From Microbacteriaceae bacterium (lineage in GTDB: Bacteria; Actinomycetota; Actinomycetes; Actinomycetales; Microbacteriaceae): DNA of 44,648 bases. Positions within the stretch are counted from its first letter, which is position 1. Each line of letters starts with the position of its first letter. The translations under genes and the position numbers were made by a program. The DNA is taken from the NCBI GenBank assembly GCA_025465035.1, contig JAODMH010000142.1:1-44648 (forward strand), given 5' to 3'. This document shows positions 1 to 7,427 of this stretch, piece by piece. The notes under the pieces are model-generated. The model saw only the letters and a list, made by a program, of their open reading frames with translations, was not told the origin of the DNA and searched no databases.

Positions 1-395
1 ACCGTGTCCATGTCGGCGAGGTCGCTCGACAGGCGCACGACGACGGTCGTCTCGACCGGATCGCGGAGCGTCGACTCGAGCCGCAGCGATTCCGCTCCGC
101 CGCCGGAGTGCACGGAGCGACTGCGGATGACCCGCACCCGCGGGTCGGCGCCGCGATCGTCGAGGTGCCGGAGCAGGGCGATGAAGTCCACGCGATCCGC
201 GCCGTGCGGCACGGTGGCGATGTGCTCGCCCGACTGCCCCCCGTAGTCGACGTCGACGGTAGAGAGGATGCGGACATCCGAGAGGTAGATGCCGTGGATC
301 GCTCGCTGGCCGATCGCTCCCGAATGGGAGGACCAGGCCTGCGTCGGCGCGCGCAGGACGACGGTCTCATCGTGCATAAGCGGCTGAGGGCTCAC
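1..395 (-). CDS. Glycogen-debranching-type protein, N-terminal part (partial)
   Basis: Partial gene whose 3' part lies beyond the left edge. About 131 codons are readable from a GTG at 395 that overlaps the stop of the upstream permease gene as GTGA, so the two are translationally coupled. The protein contains a HGIYLSDVRILS segment and later LRDPVETTVVVRLSSDLADM, which fit the N-terminal beta domain found in bacterial amylo-alpha-1,6-glucosidase (glycogen debranching) family proteins (GDE_N_bis type). No signal peptide is visible, so it is probably cytoplasmic. As the last visible gene of the sugar ABC operon it probably processes the imported oligosaccharide. The catalytic alpha/alpha barrel is not in the window, so substrate and activity are inference. 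An internal ATG at 377 is an alternative start, but the overlap favours the GTG. Confidence 0.75.
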   Translation of the reverse strand, partial: MSPQPLMHDETVVLRAPTQAWSSHSGAIGQRAIHGIYLSDVRILSTVDVDYGGQSGEHIATVPHGADRVDFIALLRHLDDRGADPRVRVIRSRSVHSGGGAESLRLESTLRDPVETTVVVRLSSDLADMDT

Positions 396-1279
396 TCCTT
401 GACGGCTCCTTCGTTGGTGTTCATGATGCGTTTCTGGAAGATGAAGAACATGATCGCCACGGGGATCGTCATGATGGCGGCTGCCGCGAGCTTGATCGGA
501 TACTGGGTGCCCTGGCTGAGTTGGCCAGAGGCGAGGGAGGCGACGCCCTTGGTGAGCGTGGTGAGACTCGGCGACTGGGTGGAGATGATGAAGTGGCTCA
601 GCTCGTTCCACGAACCCTGGAACGACAGGATGATGATGGTCACGAGGGCCGGCCTGGCCATGGGCAGCACCACCGACCAAAACACCCTGAAGGTGCCCGC
701 CCCATCGATGCGCGCCTGTTCCTCGACGCTCACCGGGATCGACTCGAAGAAGTTCTTCATGATGAAGATGCCCGCTGCGTCGGTCAGCAGCGGAATGATC
801 ATGCCCGCATAGGAGTCGTAGATTCCCAGCTGGTTGATCACCAGGAACTTCGGGATGAGAAGGACGACGCTCGGCACGGACATCACCGCGATCAGTCCGG
901 CGAAGATCACATTGCGTCCGCGGAAATGGAGGCGGGCGAGTGCGTATCCGGCGAGCGAGTTGAAGAATACCCGCCCGAGGGTCACGACGACAGTGACGAT
1001 GGCGGAGTTCTTGAACCAGATCGGGAAGTCCGAGTTGAGAAAGAGCGTCCGGTACGCCGCGGTTGTGAAGGTCGCCGGGATGAGACCCAGCGGATCGCTC
1101 GCAGCATCCGGCTCCGTCTTGAAGGACGTCGAGATGTCGATGAGGAACGGGAAGATGTAGATGATCGCGATGACCACGAGCACGGCATAGAGCACCGAGC
1201 GCGAGGCGATCTGCCCGCCGGAGAGATGTTCCCTGCGGTGGAAGGTGCGGGTCTCGGGCGATCTGGCGATGACGCTCAT
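392..1279 (-). CDS. Carbohydrate ABC transporter permease, MalG type
   Basis: Inner-membrane permease of 295 residues, the usual size for the MalG/UgpE-type subunit. It has a cytoplasmic N-terminus of about 25 residues, about six membrane segments, and the EAA loop at roughly 187-210 (EEQARIDGAGTFRVFWSVVL), which docks the ATPase. No ATPase gene is present in the visible operon, so, as in many actinobacteria, a shared MsiK-like ATPase elsewhere probably powers it (inference). The ATG overlaps the stop of the MalF-type gene as ATGA, and its own stop overlaps the GTG of the debranching-type gene. The order solute-binding protein, MalF, MalG, enzyme is a classical oligosaccharide uptake operon. 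The sugar cannot be deduced from this subunit. Confidence 0.93.
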   Translation of the reverse strand: MSVIARSPETRTFHRREHLSGGQIASRSVLYAVLVVIAIIYIFPFLIDISTSFKTEPDAASDPLGLIPATFTTAAYRTLFLNSDFPIWFKNSAIVTVVVTLGRVFFNSLAGYALARLHFRGRNVIFAGLIAVMSVPSVVLLIPKFLVINQLGIYDSYAGMIIPLLTDAAGIFIMKNFFESIPVSVEEQARIDGAGTFRVFWSVVLPMARPALVTIIILSFQGSWNELSHFIISTQSPSLTTLTKGVASLASGQLSQGTQYPIKLAAAAIMTIPVAIMFFIFQKRIMNTNEGAVKE

Positions 1280-2436
1280 ACTGAACCGCCCTGTCCTTTG
1301 CTCGCCATCGAACTGGCCGCTATGCCGATGGCGACGTTGCCAGGACCGGACCCGCTCGATGGCGGGATGTCATAGAGCCGCATGCGCCGTTTGGACACCT
1401 TGCGCTCGGCCAGAACCCAGCGCTGAAAGAGGGTGAACAGCACGATGATGATGAACAGCAGGAACGCGATGGCGGCCCCCTGGCCCCACTGCTGGTTGTT
1501 GAAGGCCGCCTGGTAGGAGAGGTACGCGGGCGTGAGGGTGGTCTTGCTCGGTCCTCCCTTCGTTCCGGTGTAGATCTGGTCGAAGACCTGCCAGCATCCG
1601 ATGAGTCCGAGGGTCAGCACGGTGAAGAGCGTCGGCCGGAGCTGCGGGAGGGTGACCCGCCAGAAGCGCTGCCAGCCGTTCGCGCCATCCATCATCGCCG
1701 CCTCCGTCACGTCGCCGCCGAGGTTCTGCAGCGCCGCGATGAAGAGCAGCATGAACGTGCCGCTGGTGGTGAAGATCGCGAGGAGCACGAAGGCGAACAT
1801 GGCGACGGATGGCCCGCCGATCCAGTCCCACCATGAGACTCCGAGCGCGGTGTTTCCGGTGAGAAGGCCAGGACCGTTGGCGACCCCGAAGTGGAAGATG
1901 CCATTGGGATCGTTGAACCAGTTCGGACCGGTGACGCCGACGAACGACAGCAGCTTGTTGACCGCGCCGGTCGAGTTGAAGAGGAAGAGCCAGAGCACGG
2001 TGATCGCGACGGAGCTGGTTACGGAGGGAAAGTAGAAGGCGGTACGGAAGAATCCGCGGCCCTTGAGGATCTGCCGGTTGACCATGACGGCGAGAAAGAG
2101 CGAGAGCGCCGTCTGGAGTGGAACCACGAGCACCACATACCAGGCGTTGTTCTTGAGGGCGGTGCCGAAGTTCTGTTCGGCCAGCCCGCCGCCGGAGAGC
2201 AGGGCGGAGTAGTTGTTGAGGCCGACGAAGTTGACGTTGCCGGCGAAGGGACTGCCGCGCCCGCTCCAGTCCGAGAAGCTCACCCAGAGCGCCATGAGAA
2301 CCGGCACGACCAGGAACAGGCCGAGCAGGATGAGCATGGGGGTGGTGAAGAGCCACCCCGAGGCAGCCTCCCCCCTGCGGATGCCGGATTTCCTCCGGGT
2401 TCGCACGGCGGGAGACTGCCTCGCGGTCGTCGTCAT
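1276..2436 (-). CDS. Carbohydrate ABC transporter permease, MalF type
   Basis: Membrane permease of 386 residues, the longer partner of the MalG-type subunit. After a basic N-terminus (about 30 residues) a first membrane segment follows (WLFTTPMLILLGLFLVV), then an extended extracellular segment with additional helices, and the EAA loop near 240-268 (TEAAMMDGANGWQRFWRVTL). It is about 80 residues longer than a minimal permease of this type, mostly in the loop between the first helices and at the C-terminus. The gene starts 11 bp after the solute-binding protein gene and shares ATGA with the next permease, so the three are one transcript. The C-terminal tail is Gly/Ser/Ala rich with no recognisable domain. 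Confidence 0.92.
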   Translation of the reverse strand: MTTTARQSPAVRTRRKSGIRRGEAASGWLFTTPMLILLGLFLVVPVLMALWVSFSDWSGRGSPFAGNVNFVGLNNYSALLSGGGLAEQNFGTALKNNAWYVVLVVPLQTALSLFLAVMVNRQILKGRGFFRTAFYFPSVTSSVAITVLWLFLFNSTGAVNKLLSFVGVTGPNWFNDPNGIFHFGVANGPGLLTGNTALGVSWWDWIGGPSVAMFAFVLLAIFTTSGTFMLLFIAALQNLGGDVTEAAMMDGANGWQRFWRVTLPQLRPTLFTVLTLGLIGCWQVFDQIYTGTKGGPSKTTLTPAYLSYQAAFNNQQWGQGAAIAFLLFIIIVLFTLFQRWVLAERKVSKRRMRLYDIPPSSGSGPGNVAIGIAASSMASKGQGGSV

Positions 2437-2447
2437 TATCGGTTTCG

Positions 2448-3701
2448 TTACTTCAGCAGTGCTTGGAGGTTGGTCTGCGTCGCGTCGAGGATCGTCTTCG
2501 GATCACTCGTCGCGAGGGTCTCCAGTTTCGAGTTGAAGTCGGTGACGACATCCGCCGCTCCCTTCGCCGTCGGCACGCCCTTTGCGTAGCTGGCCGCGTC
2601 CAGGAAGGGAACCAAAGCCGGGTTGGCCTTCTTCCACTCGGATGCTGCGGACTGGATGGACGGCATGGGACCGAAGGCCTTTGAGAAGGCGAGTTGGTCG
2701 CTCGCGCTGGTCAGCTTCTCGACGAGCTTCAGCGCGGCGGCCTGATTGGGACTGTCGGCCGCGATGCCCCAGCAGTTGGTGAACTGCAGGGTTCCCTTGC
2801 CGGCCGGGCCTGCGGGGAGCTGGACGACCTTGTACTTGATGCTCGGGTAGTCGGCCTGCATTCCGCCGGTGATCCAGTTGCCCTCGATCGTCATGGCCGC
2901 GAGCCCCTTGCCGAAGGCTTCACCGCCCCAGCCTGCGCCGAGGTCCTTGGCGTACTTGAGGCTGCCATCGGTCATGAGTTTCTTCGCGTAGTCGAGTGCC
3001 GTGACGTTCGCCGCGCTGTTCGCGGTGGCCTTCGTGCTGTCGGCGTTCATCAGGTTGCCTCCGGCCTCTGTCATGAAGGCTCCGATCCTGGCGTACTCGC
3101 CGCCGATGCCGAGGCCGACGTGGCCGGCGGTCGTGAGCTTCTTGGCGACCGTCTGCAGCTGATCCCAGGTGGTCGGGATGTCAGCATCGGTGAGGCCGGC
3201 TGCGGCCCACATGTCGGTGTTGATCTCGAGGGCGAGGGTCGAGAAGTCCTTCGGGGCGCAGTAGAACTTGCCGTTGTAGGTGAAGGATTTCACCAGGCTC
3301 GGATAGAAGTCGCTCTTGTTGGAGAGTTGATCTCCGTAAGCGAGAAGCGAGCCGTTCGAGGCGTAGCCGGCCAGGGCATCCGTCGACAGGTAGAAGACGT
3401 CAGCGGGTTTGCCGGAGGAGAAACCCTGGGCGAGCTGCTGGTTGAGGTCGCTTGCCGCGTTCACCGTCGCCTTCGTACCGGATGACGTGGCCCAGTCCGC
3501 GACCGCGCTGTTCACGGCCTTGGTCTCGGCGTCGCCGCTCGAGCCGATCAGTACCGTCAGTGCCTTGTTCGACGAGGTGAGTCCGCCGCTTGGACTGGCG
3601 CTGCTGCCGCTGCTGAAGCCGGAACCACACGCACTGAGCGTGAGCACTCCGACCGCAGCCAAGGCGCCGGCGACCAGCCAGCGTGATGTGCTTCGTTGCA
3701 T
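2448..3701 (-). CDS. Extracellular sugar-binding lipoprotein of ABC transporter
   Basis: Family 1 type solute-binding protein, 417 residues from the chosen ATG at 3701. That start has an AAGGAG ribosome site at the right distance and directly begins a lipoprotein signal: basic start, hydrophobic run, lipobox LSAC with the lipidated Cys at residue 25, then a Gly/Ser linker. A longer reading from 3779 would put 26 unrelated residues before the signal peptide and is rejected. The mature part has the bilobal binding-protein pattern, including DVFYLSTDALAGYA, PTTWDQL and NWITGGM segments. It captures the sugar outside the membrane and delivers it to the two downstream permeases. It is the first gene of the operon and follows two putative LacI operators and a leader hairpin. 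Confidence 0.93.
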   Translation of the reverse strand: MQRSTSRWLVAGALAAVGVLTLSACGSGFSSGSSASPSGGLTSSNKALTVLIGSSGDAETKAVNSAVADWATSSGTKATVNAASDLNQQLAQGFSSGKPADVFYLSTDALAGYASNGSLLAYGDQLSNKSDFYPSLVKSFTYNGKFYCAPKDFSTLALEINTDMWAAAGLTDADIPTTWDQLQTVAKKLTTAGHVGLGIGGEYARIGAFMTEAGGNLMNADSTKATANSAANVTALDYAKKLMTDGSLKYAKDLGAGWGGEAFGKGLAAMTIEGNWITGGMQADYPSIKYKVVQLPAGPAGKGTLQFTNCWGIAADSPNQAAALKLVEKLTSASDQLAFSKAFGPMPSIQSAASEWKKANPALVPFLDAASYAKGVPTAKGAADVVTDFNSKLETLATSDPKTILDATQTNLQALLK

Positions 3702-3796
3702 TTGTTTCTCCTTGGTTGATTGTGCCCGTGATGAGGCACTGCGAGGGGTCAGTAAAGTCGCGGCGGCGTCGGCGGCCATGATGGGCGGAGGAGAAC

Positions 3797-3833
3797 GGGC
3801 TTCGTCAGCGTGATATCACCTGTCACGAAGCCC
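3797..3833 (-). promoter_or_regulatory. Long hairpin in the leader of the solute-binding protein gene
   Basis: Outer arms GGGCTTCGT and ACGAAGCCC are perfect complements, and the centre is the perfect palindrome GTGATATCAC flanked by CAG and CTG with one- and two-base bulges. The whole 37-nt unit folds into an almost continuous hairpin. It lies about 96 nt before the chosen ATG, downstream of both putative operators on the minus strand, so it is probably transcribed. It has no T-tract on the operon strand, so it is not an ordinary terminator. It could also be a protein-binding site. Confidence 0.5.
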
Positions 3834-3845
3834 TCCCTTGGGTTA

Positions 3846-3859
3846 TTGGATCGTTCAAA
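3846..3859. promoter_or_regulatory. Putative LacI-family operator, proximal copy
   Basis: TTGGATCGTTCAAA matches the perfect palindrome at 3881-3894 in 12 of 14 positions and lies exactly 35 bp from it. LacI-family regulators usually bind such even-length palindromes with a central CG. It probably allows the divergent LacI protein to repress the sugar operon. Confidence 0.6.
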
Positions 3860-3880
3860 CTTTGGTGCGACGGCGCACTA

Positions 3881-3894
3881 TTTGATCGATCAAA
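3881..3894. promoter_or_regulatory. Putative LacI-family operator, perfect palindrome
   Basis: TTTGATCGATCAAA is a perfect 14-bp palindrome with a central CG, typical for LacI-family operators. It lies upstream of the sugar operon and has near copies at 3846-3859 and 4050-4063, so all three probably bind the adjacent regulator. Confidence 0.7.
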
Positions 3895-4020
3895 GTACCC
3901 TCAGACGATAACCCCGGATTTTGGAGGTGTCAAGCGGGGTGACCCCGGTTCGCGGTCGGCGGGTGCGCTGCGGACCGCGCCACATTGTGGTGAAGGGCGC
4001 ACCGGGCCGGGAGTCGGATG

Positions 4021-4047
4021 CCGCAGCCTGCGGTAACGTACCGTTAC
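4021..4047. promoter_or_regulatory. Two adjacent dyads before lacI
   Basis: CCGCAG-C-CTGCGG (4021-4033) is directly followed by GTAACG-TAC-CGTTAC (4033-4047), both perfect inverted repeats sharing one base. They stand immediately upstream of the putative LacI operator at 4050. Their sequence differs from that operator, so they may bind a second regulator or form structure in the leader. Function unknown. Confidence 0.4.
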
Positions 4048-4049
4048 GA

Positions 4050-4063
4050 CTTGATCGATCCAA
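4050..4063. promoter_or_regulatory. Putative LacI-family operator before lacI
   Basis: CTTGATCGATCCAA matches the perfect palindrome at 3881-3894 in 12 of 14 positions. It is 15 bp before the lacI start codon, overlapping the leader next to the ribosome site, which suggests negative autoregulation. Confidence 0.6.
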
Positions 4064-4078
4064 TCGAGGGAGGCTCGG

Positions 4079-5125
4079 ATGTCCCAGCTGCCAACCGTGC
4101 TCGATGTCGGACGCATCGCGGGGGTCTCACGCCAGACCGTCTCGAACGTGCTCAACTCCCCCGAACTCGTGAAGCCAGCCACCCGCGCGAAAGTCGAGGC
4201 GGCGATCGCGCAGCTCGGCTATCGCCCGCACGCCTCGGCCAGGCGGCTTCGCACGCAGAAGAGTTCGACTCTCGGCATCCGTCTCGATCCGATGACGAAC
4301 GGCATCTCCGGTTCGGTGCTCGACCGGTTCCTGCACGCCCTCACAGAGCAGGCCGACCGCCGCGGCCTGCGAGTCATGCTCTTCACGGCGACGGATCCGC
4401 AGGATGAGATCCGCCAGTTCGGGCGGCTGCGCGACGGCGCCGACGTCGACGGTTTCGTTCTCACCTCGACCTTCTACGGCGACCCACGAACCGAATGGCT
4501 CATCGAGAACAACATGCCATTCGTGACCTTCGGCAGGCCGTGGGGCATCGACGACATGAACGACCCGCGTCATCTCTGGGTGGATGTCGACGGGTGGAGC
4601 GGCCTGCACGAAGGTACGACCTCGCTGTTGCGGTCAGGAGCCACCCACATCGCCTACCTCGGCTGGCCGAGCCCATCGGGTACCGGCGACGACCGACGTC
4701 GCGGCTGGCGCGATGCGATGGCCGAGAACGGGGCGCTCAGTGCCGCGGAACTCGACGCACTCGAGCTCCGAACGACCGATGGCGTCGGGCAGGGCAGGGA
4801 TGCCGTGAAAGCGCTGCTCGAATCGGGCGTGCGCGTGGATGCTGTGGTAAGCGCGAGCGACTCGCTCGCCCTCGGGGCCCTTCTCGCGGTCGGACCGGAC
4901 GTGCCGGTGATCGGCTACGACAACACTCCCGTCGCCGAGGCCATCGGCCTCTCGAGCGTCGAGCAGCCGCTCGACGAGGTGGCCGCCGGGGCGTTGCAGT
5001 TGCTGCTCGGCGGGAGCGGAGGCGAGATCGTCGGCTGGAAGAGCGCGTCCACCGAACCACGGCATCGGCTCGTCACACCACGCCTCATCACGCGGGAACG
5101 CTCGAGGGTGACCGGGGTTCGCTAA
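4079..5125 (+). CDS. LacI-family transcriptional regulator of the sugar operon
   Basis: Sugar-responsive DNA-binding protein of 348 residues, the normal family length. The helix-turn-helix and hinge occupy residues 1-60, with VGRIAGVSRQTVSNVLNSPE as the recognition region and ARRLRTQKSSTLGI as hinge. The rest is the periplasmic-binding-protein-like effector domain, ending in a D-x-x-P-V-IGYDNTPVAEA segment typical of LacI/GalR proteins. The ATG at 4079 has a GAGGGAGG ribosome site. It is divergent from the sugar ABC operon and flanked by three copies of one palindrome, so it most likely represses both the operon and itself. The inducer is unknown, probably the transported sugar. Confidence 0.94.
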   Translation: MSQLPTVLDVGRIAGVSRQTVSNVLNSPELVKPATRAKVEAAIAQLGYRPHASARRLRTQKSSTLGIRLDPMTNGISGSVLDRFLHALTEQADRRGLRVMLFTATDPQDEIRQFGRLRDGADVDGFVLTSTFYGDPRTEWLIENNMPFVTFGRPWGIDDMNDPRHLWVDVDGWSGLHEGTTSLLRSGATHIAYLGWPSPSGTGDDRRRGWRDAMAENGALSAAELDALELRTTDGVGQGRDAVKALLESGVRVDAVVSASDSLALGALLAVGPDVPVIGYDNTPVAEAIGLSSVEQPLDEVAAGALQLLLGGSGGEIVGWKSASTEPRHRLVTPRLITRERSRVTGVR

Positions 5126-5160
5126 CTCACCCCGCGCGGCAAGCTCCTCGCACCATGAAA

Positions 5161-5207
5161 GTCGCCAAATGGCCGTCGTCGGTGGCGCGCATGGGCAATT
5201 TGGCGAC
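5161..5207. repeat. Inverted repeat between convergent genes
   Basis: GTCGCCAAAT (5161-5170) and ATTTGGCGAC (5198-5207) are perfect complements; allowing one mismatch the arms extend to 14 bp (to GCC/GGC) around a loop of about 19 nt. It lies in the 107-bp gap between the convergent lacI and APC permease genes. It has no T-tract. It may be a bidirectional terminator or a dispersed intergenic palindromic element. Confidence 0.55.
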
Positions 5208-5232
5208 GTTCGACCCCGCCGAGCGCCATCCG

Positions 5233-7308
5233 TTACTTGCTGACCGGCGTCCTGGGTGCCGGAGCGGATGTCGTGGCCGGCTTCTTCGCGACGGGAGCGG
5301 CTGGCGGAAGGGGCTTGCGCATGATGGGCCGGCGCGGTTCGCCGCGACGGTCCTGCCCGGGAAGCGGGCGGTACGGGCGGCCATAGAGCGCCTTGGACGA
5401 GTCGAGCAGCCACGGCACGAGGGCGATCGTGACCCCGTGAAGCAGCGCGAGCTTCTGGCGGATGCGGCGGGCCTTGTGGTTGTGCAGCAGGTTCTCCCAC
5501 CAGTGGCCCACGATGTACAGCGGCGTGTAGACCGTGACGACCTCCGCACCGTGCTCGGCCCGGTGCGCCTTGATGTACTTGATGAGCGGCATGCTGATGT
5601 CGCGATAGGGCGATGGCACGATGCGCAGCGGCACCTTGATGTTCATCTCGTCCCACTGCTTCGAGAGTTCTTCCGAGGCCTTTTCATCGATGTTGACGTG
5701 CACGGCCTCGATGCTCTCGTGGCGGGCCGCGATCGCGTAGTCGAGGGCCTTCAGGGTCGGCTTCTGCATCTTGCCGACAAGCACGACAGCGTGGTCGCCG
5801 CTTGCCCCGAAGGTGGTGGTTGGGTCGACCTCGATGTCTCGCGCGACCTTGTCGTAGTAGCGATTGATGCGCAGCATGAGGTAGTACAGCACCGGCATGA
5901 TGGCGAAGACCAGCCAGGCTCCGTGCGTGAACTTCGTGACAGTGACGACCACGAGAACGATGGCAGTGAAGAGGGCACCCGTCGCGTTGATCATGCGGCT
6001 GCGATAGACCTGGCCACGGTTGGCGCATCCCTCACGCAGCATTTTCGTCCAGTGCACGACCATGCCCGTCTGCCCGAGGGTGAACGAGACGAAGACGCCG
6101 ATGATGTAGAGCTGGATGAGTTGGGTCAGGTTGGCCCGATAGACCAGCAGCAGCACGATGGCCGCAGCGCTCAGCACGAGCACTCCGTTCGAGTACACGA
6201 GGCGGTCGCCGCGCGTCTGCAGCGACTTGGGGGCGTAGCTGTCGCGGGCGAGCACGGAACCGAGTAGTGGGAAGCCATTGAACGCCGTGTTCGCCGCCAG
6301 AAGCAGCACGAGGGCGGTCGCTCCCTGGATGACGTAGAACATGAAGTAGCCGCCGCCGGGGAACACCGCGGCAGCGATCTGCGAGATCACGCTCGTCTGA
6401 GGAGCGGTCGTACAGTTCGCGAAGCCCTGGAGATCGCAGGCGACCTCGGCGTAATGAACGCGGCTGATGAGGGCGAGGGCCATGATGCCGACGAAAAGCA
6501 CGATCGCGATGCTGCCCATGAGCACGAGAGTGCGCTGGGCATTCTTGATCTTTGGACGGCGGAAGGCCTGCACGCCGTTGGCGACGGCCTCGACACCGGT
6601 GAGTGCGCTACATCCGCTCGCGAACGCCCGAAGCAGAAGCAGGATGAAGGCGATCTGGGTGAGGCTCTCCGGCGATTTGACGGTGAAGGATGCCGATGCG
6701 GCAAGCGGGGAATCGCCCAGCGCGGTGCGCACCAGGCCGGTGATGATCATGACGCCGACGCTCGCGATGAAAAGGTAGGTAGGCAGGGCGAAGGCCTTGC
6801 TCGATTCGGCCACGCCACGAAGATTCACTGCCGCGAGGACGATCACGAACCCGACAGCGATCTCCACCCGGTAGGTATTGAGCACAGGGAAGGCGGAGAT
6901 GATGTTATCGACACCGCTCGCGACCGACACCGTCACCGTCAGGATGTAGTCGACGAGCAGCGCGGAGGCCACGACCAGTCCGGCCTTCTCGCCGAGATTC
7001 TTGTGCGCGACCTCGTAGTCGCCGCCACCGGAGGGATAGGCCTTGATAAGTTGGCGGTAAGAGGCGACGACCACGATGAGCAGCAGCACGACGGCCGCGG
7101 CAACCCACGGTGCGAAACTCAAAAAGGCGAGGCCGCCAAGGGTGAGGATGAGGAGGAGTTCCTGCGGCGCATAGGCCACGGAAGACAGGGCGTCGCTCGC
7201 AAAAATGGGCAACGCCAAATGCTTCGGGAGGAGTTGGCCCTCGAGCTTCTCGGACGCCAACGGGTCGCCGATCAGCCACCGTTTAGGCGACCGAACTTCG
7301 TTAGTCAC
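5233..7308 (-). CDS. APC-family amino acid/cation permease with C-terminal cytoplasmic domain
   Basis: Integral membrane transporter of about 691 residues. The N-terminal 470 residues have about twelve membrane helices and APC superfamily features, including LPIFASDALSSVAYAPQE in the first helix and YPSGGGDYEVA. Residues after about 500 form a soluble domain (HAVVLVGKMQKPTLKALDYA onwards) that resembles a universal-stress-protein fold and is followed by a Pro/Ala/Lys-rich tail. This layout is common in actinobacterial APC permeases; the substrate is not known. The GTG at 7308 was chosen because homology starts there and a good promoter ends 8 bp before it. The open frame continues to a TTG at 7389 without a ribosome site. 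Confidence 0.85.
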   Translation of the reverse strand: MTNEVRSPKRWLIGDPLASEKLEGQLLPKHLALPIFASDALSSVAYAPQELLLILTLGGLAFLSFAPWVAAAVVLLLIVVVASYRQLIKAYPSGGGDYEVAHKNLGEKAGLVVASALLVDYILTVTVSVASGVDNIISAFPVLNTYRVEIAVGFVIVLAAVNLRGVAESSKAFALPTYLFIASVGVMIITGLVRTALGDSPLAASASFTVKSPESLTQIAFILLLLRAFASGCSALTGVEAVANGVQAFRRPKIKNAQRTLVLMGSIAIVLFVGIMALALISRVHYAEVACDLQGFANCTTAPQTSVISQIAAAVFPGGGYFMFYVIQGATALVLLLAANTAFNGFPLLGSVLARDSYAPKSLQTRGDRLVYSNGVLVLSAAAIVLLLVYRANLTQLIQLYIIGVFVSFTLGQTGMVVHWTKMLREGCANRGQVYRSRMINATGALFTAIVLVVVTVTKFTHGAWLVFAIMPVLYYLMLRINRYYDKVARDIEVDPTTTFGASGDHAVVLVGKMQKPTLKALDYAIAARHESIEAVHVNIDEKASEELSKQWDEMNIKVPLRIVPSPYRDISMPLIKYIKAHRAEHGAEVVTVYTPLYIVGHWWENLLHNHKARRIRQKLALLHGVTIALVPWLLDSSKALYGRPYRPLPGQDRRGEPRRPIMRKPLPPAAPVAKKPATTSAPAPRTPVSK

Positions 7309-7316
7309 GAGGGGCG

Positions 7317-7344
7317 AGCCTACACCTGTTGGAAGCGCTGTCAA
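7317..7344 (-). promoter_or_regulatory. Promoter of the APC permease, probably leaderless
   Basis: On the minus strand TTGACA (7344-7339) and TAGGCT (7322-7317) are separated by 16 bp, a good housekeeping sigma promoter. The -10 box ends 8 bp before the GTG at 7308 and there is no ribosome site, so transcription probably starts at or within a base or two of the start codon. Confidence 0.6.
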
Positions 7345-7427
7345 TAATCCCGGAACCAACGCGGAAACCAGTTTCTTTATTCCCAGCAAAATGTCGCCGT
7401 ACCGTAATAAACCGGACGAAGAGCGCC

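Larger units (their letters stand above)
3702..4078. promoter_or_regulatory. Divergent control region of the sugar operon and lacI
   Basis: This 377-bp gene-free stretch separates the solute-binding protein gene (minus) from the LacI regulator (plus). It holds two operator-like palindromes in front of the operon, one in front of lacI, a 37-nt hairpin in the presumed leader of the operon, and two more dyads just before lacI; each has its own entry. I could not assign convincing -35/-10 pairs for either direction. Confidence 0.75.
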
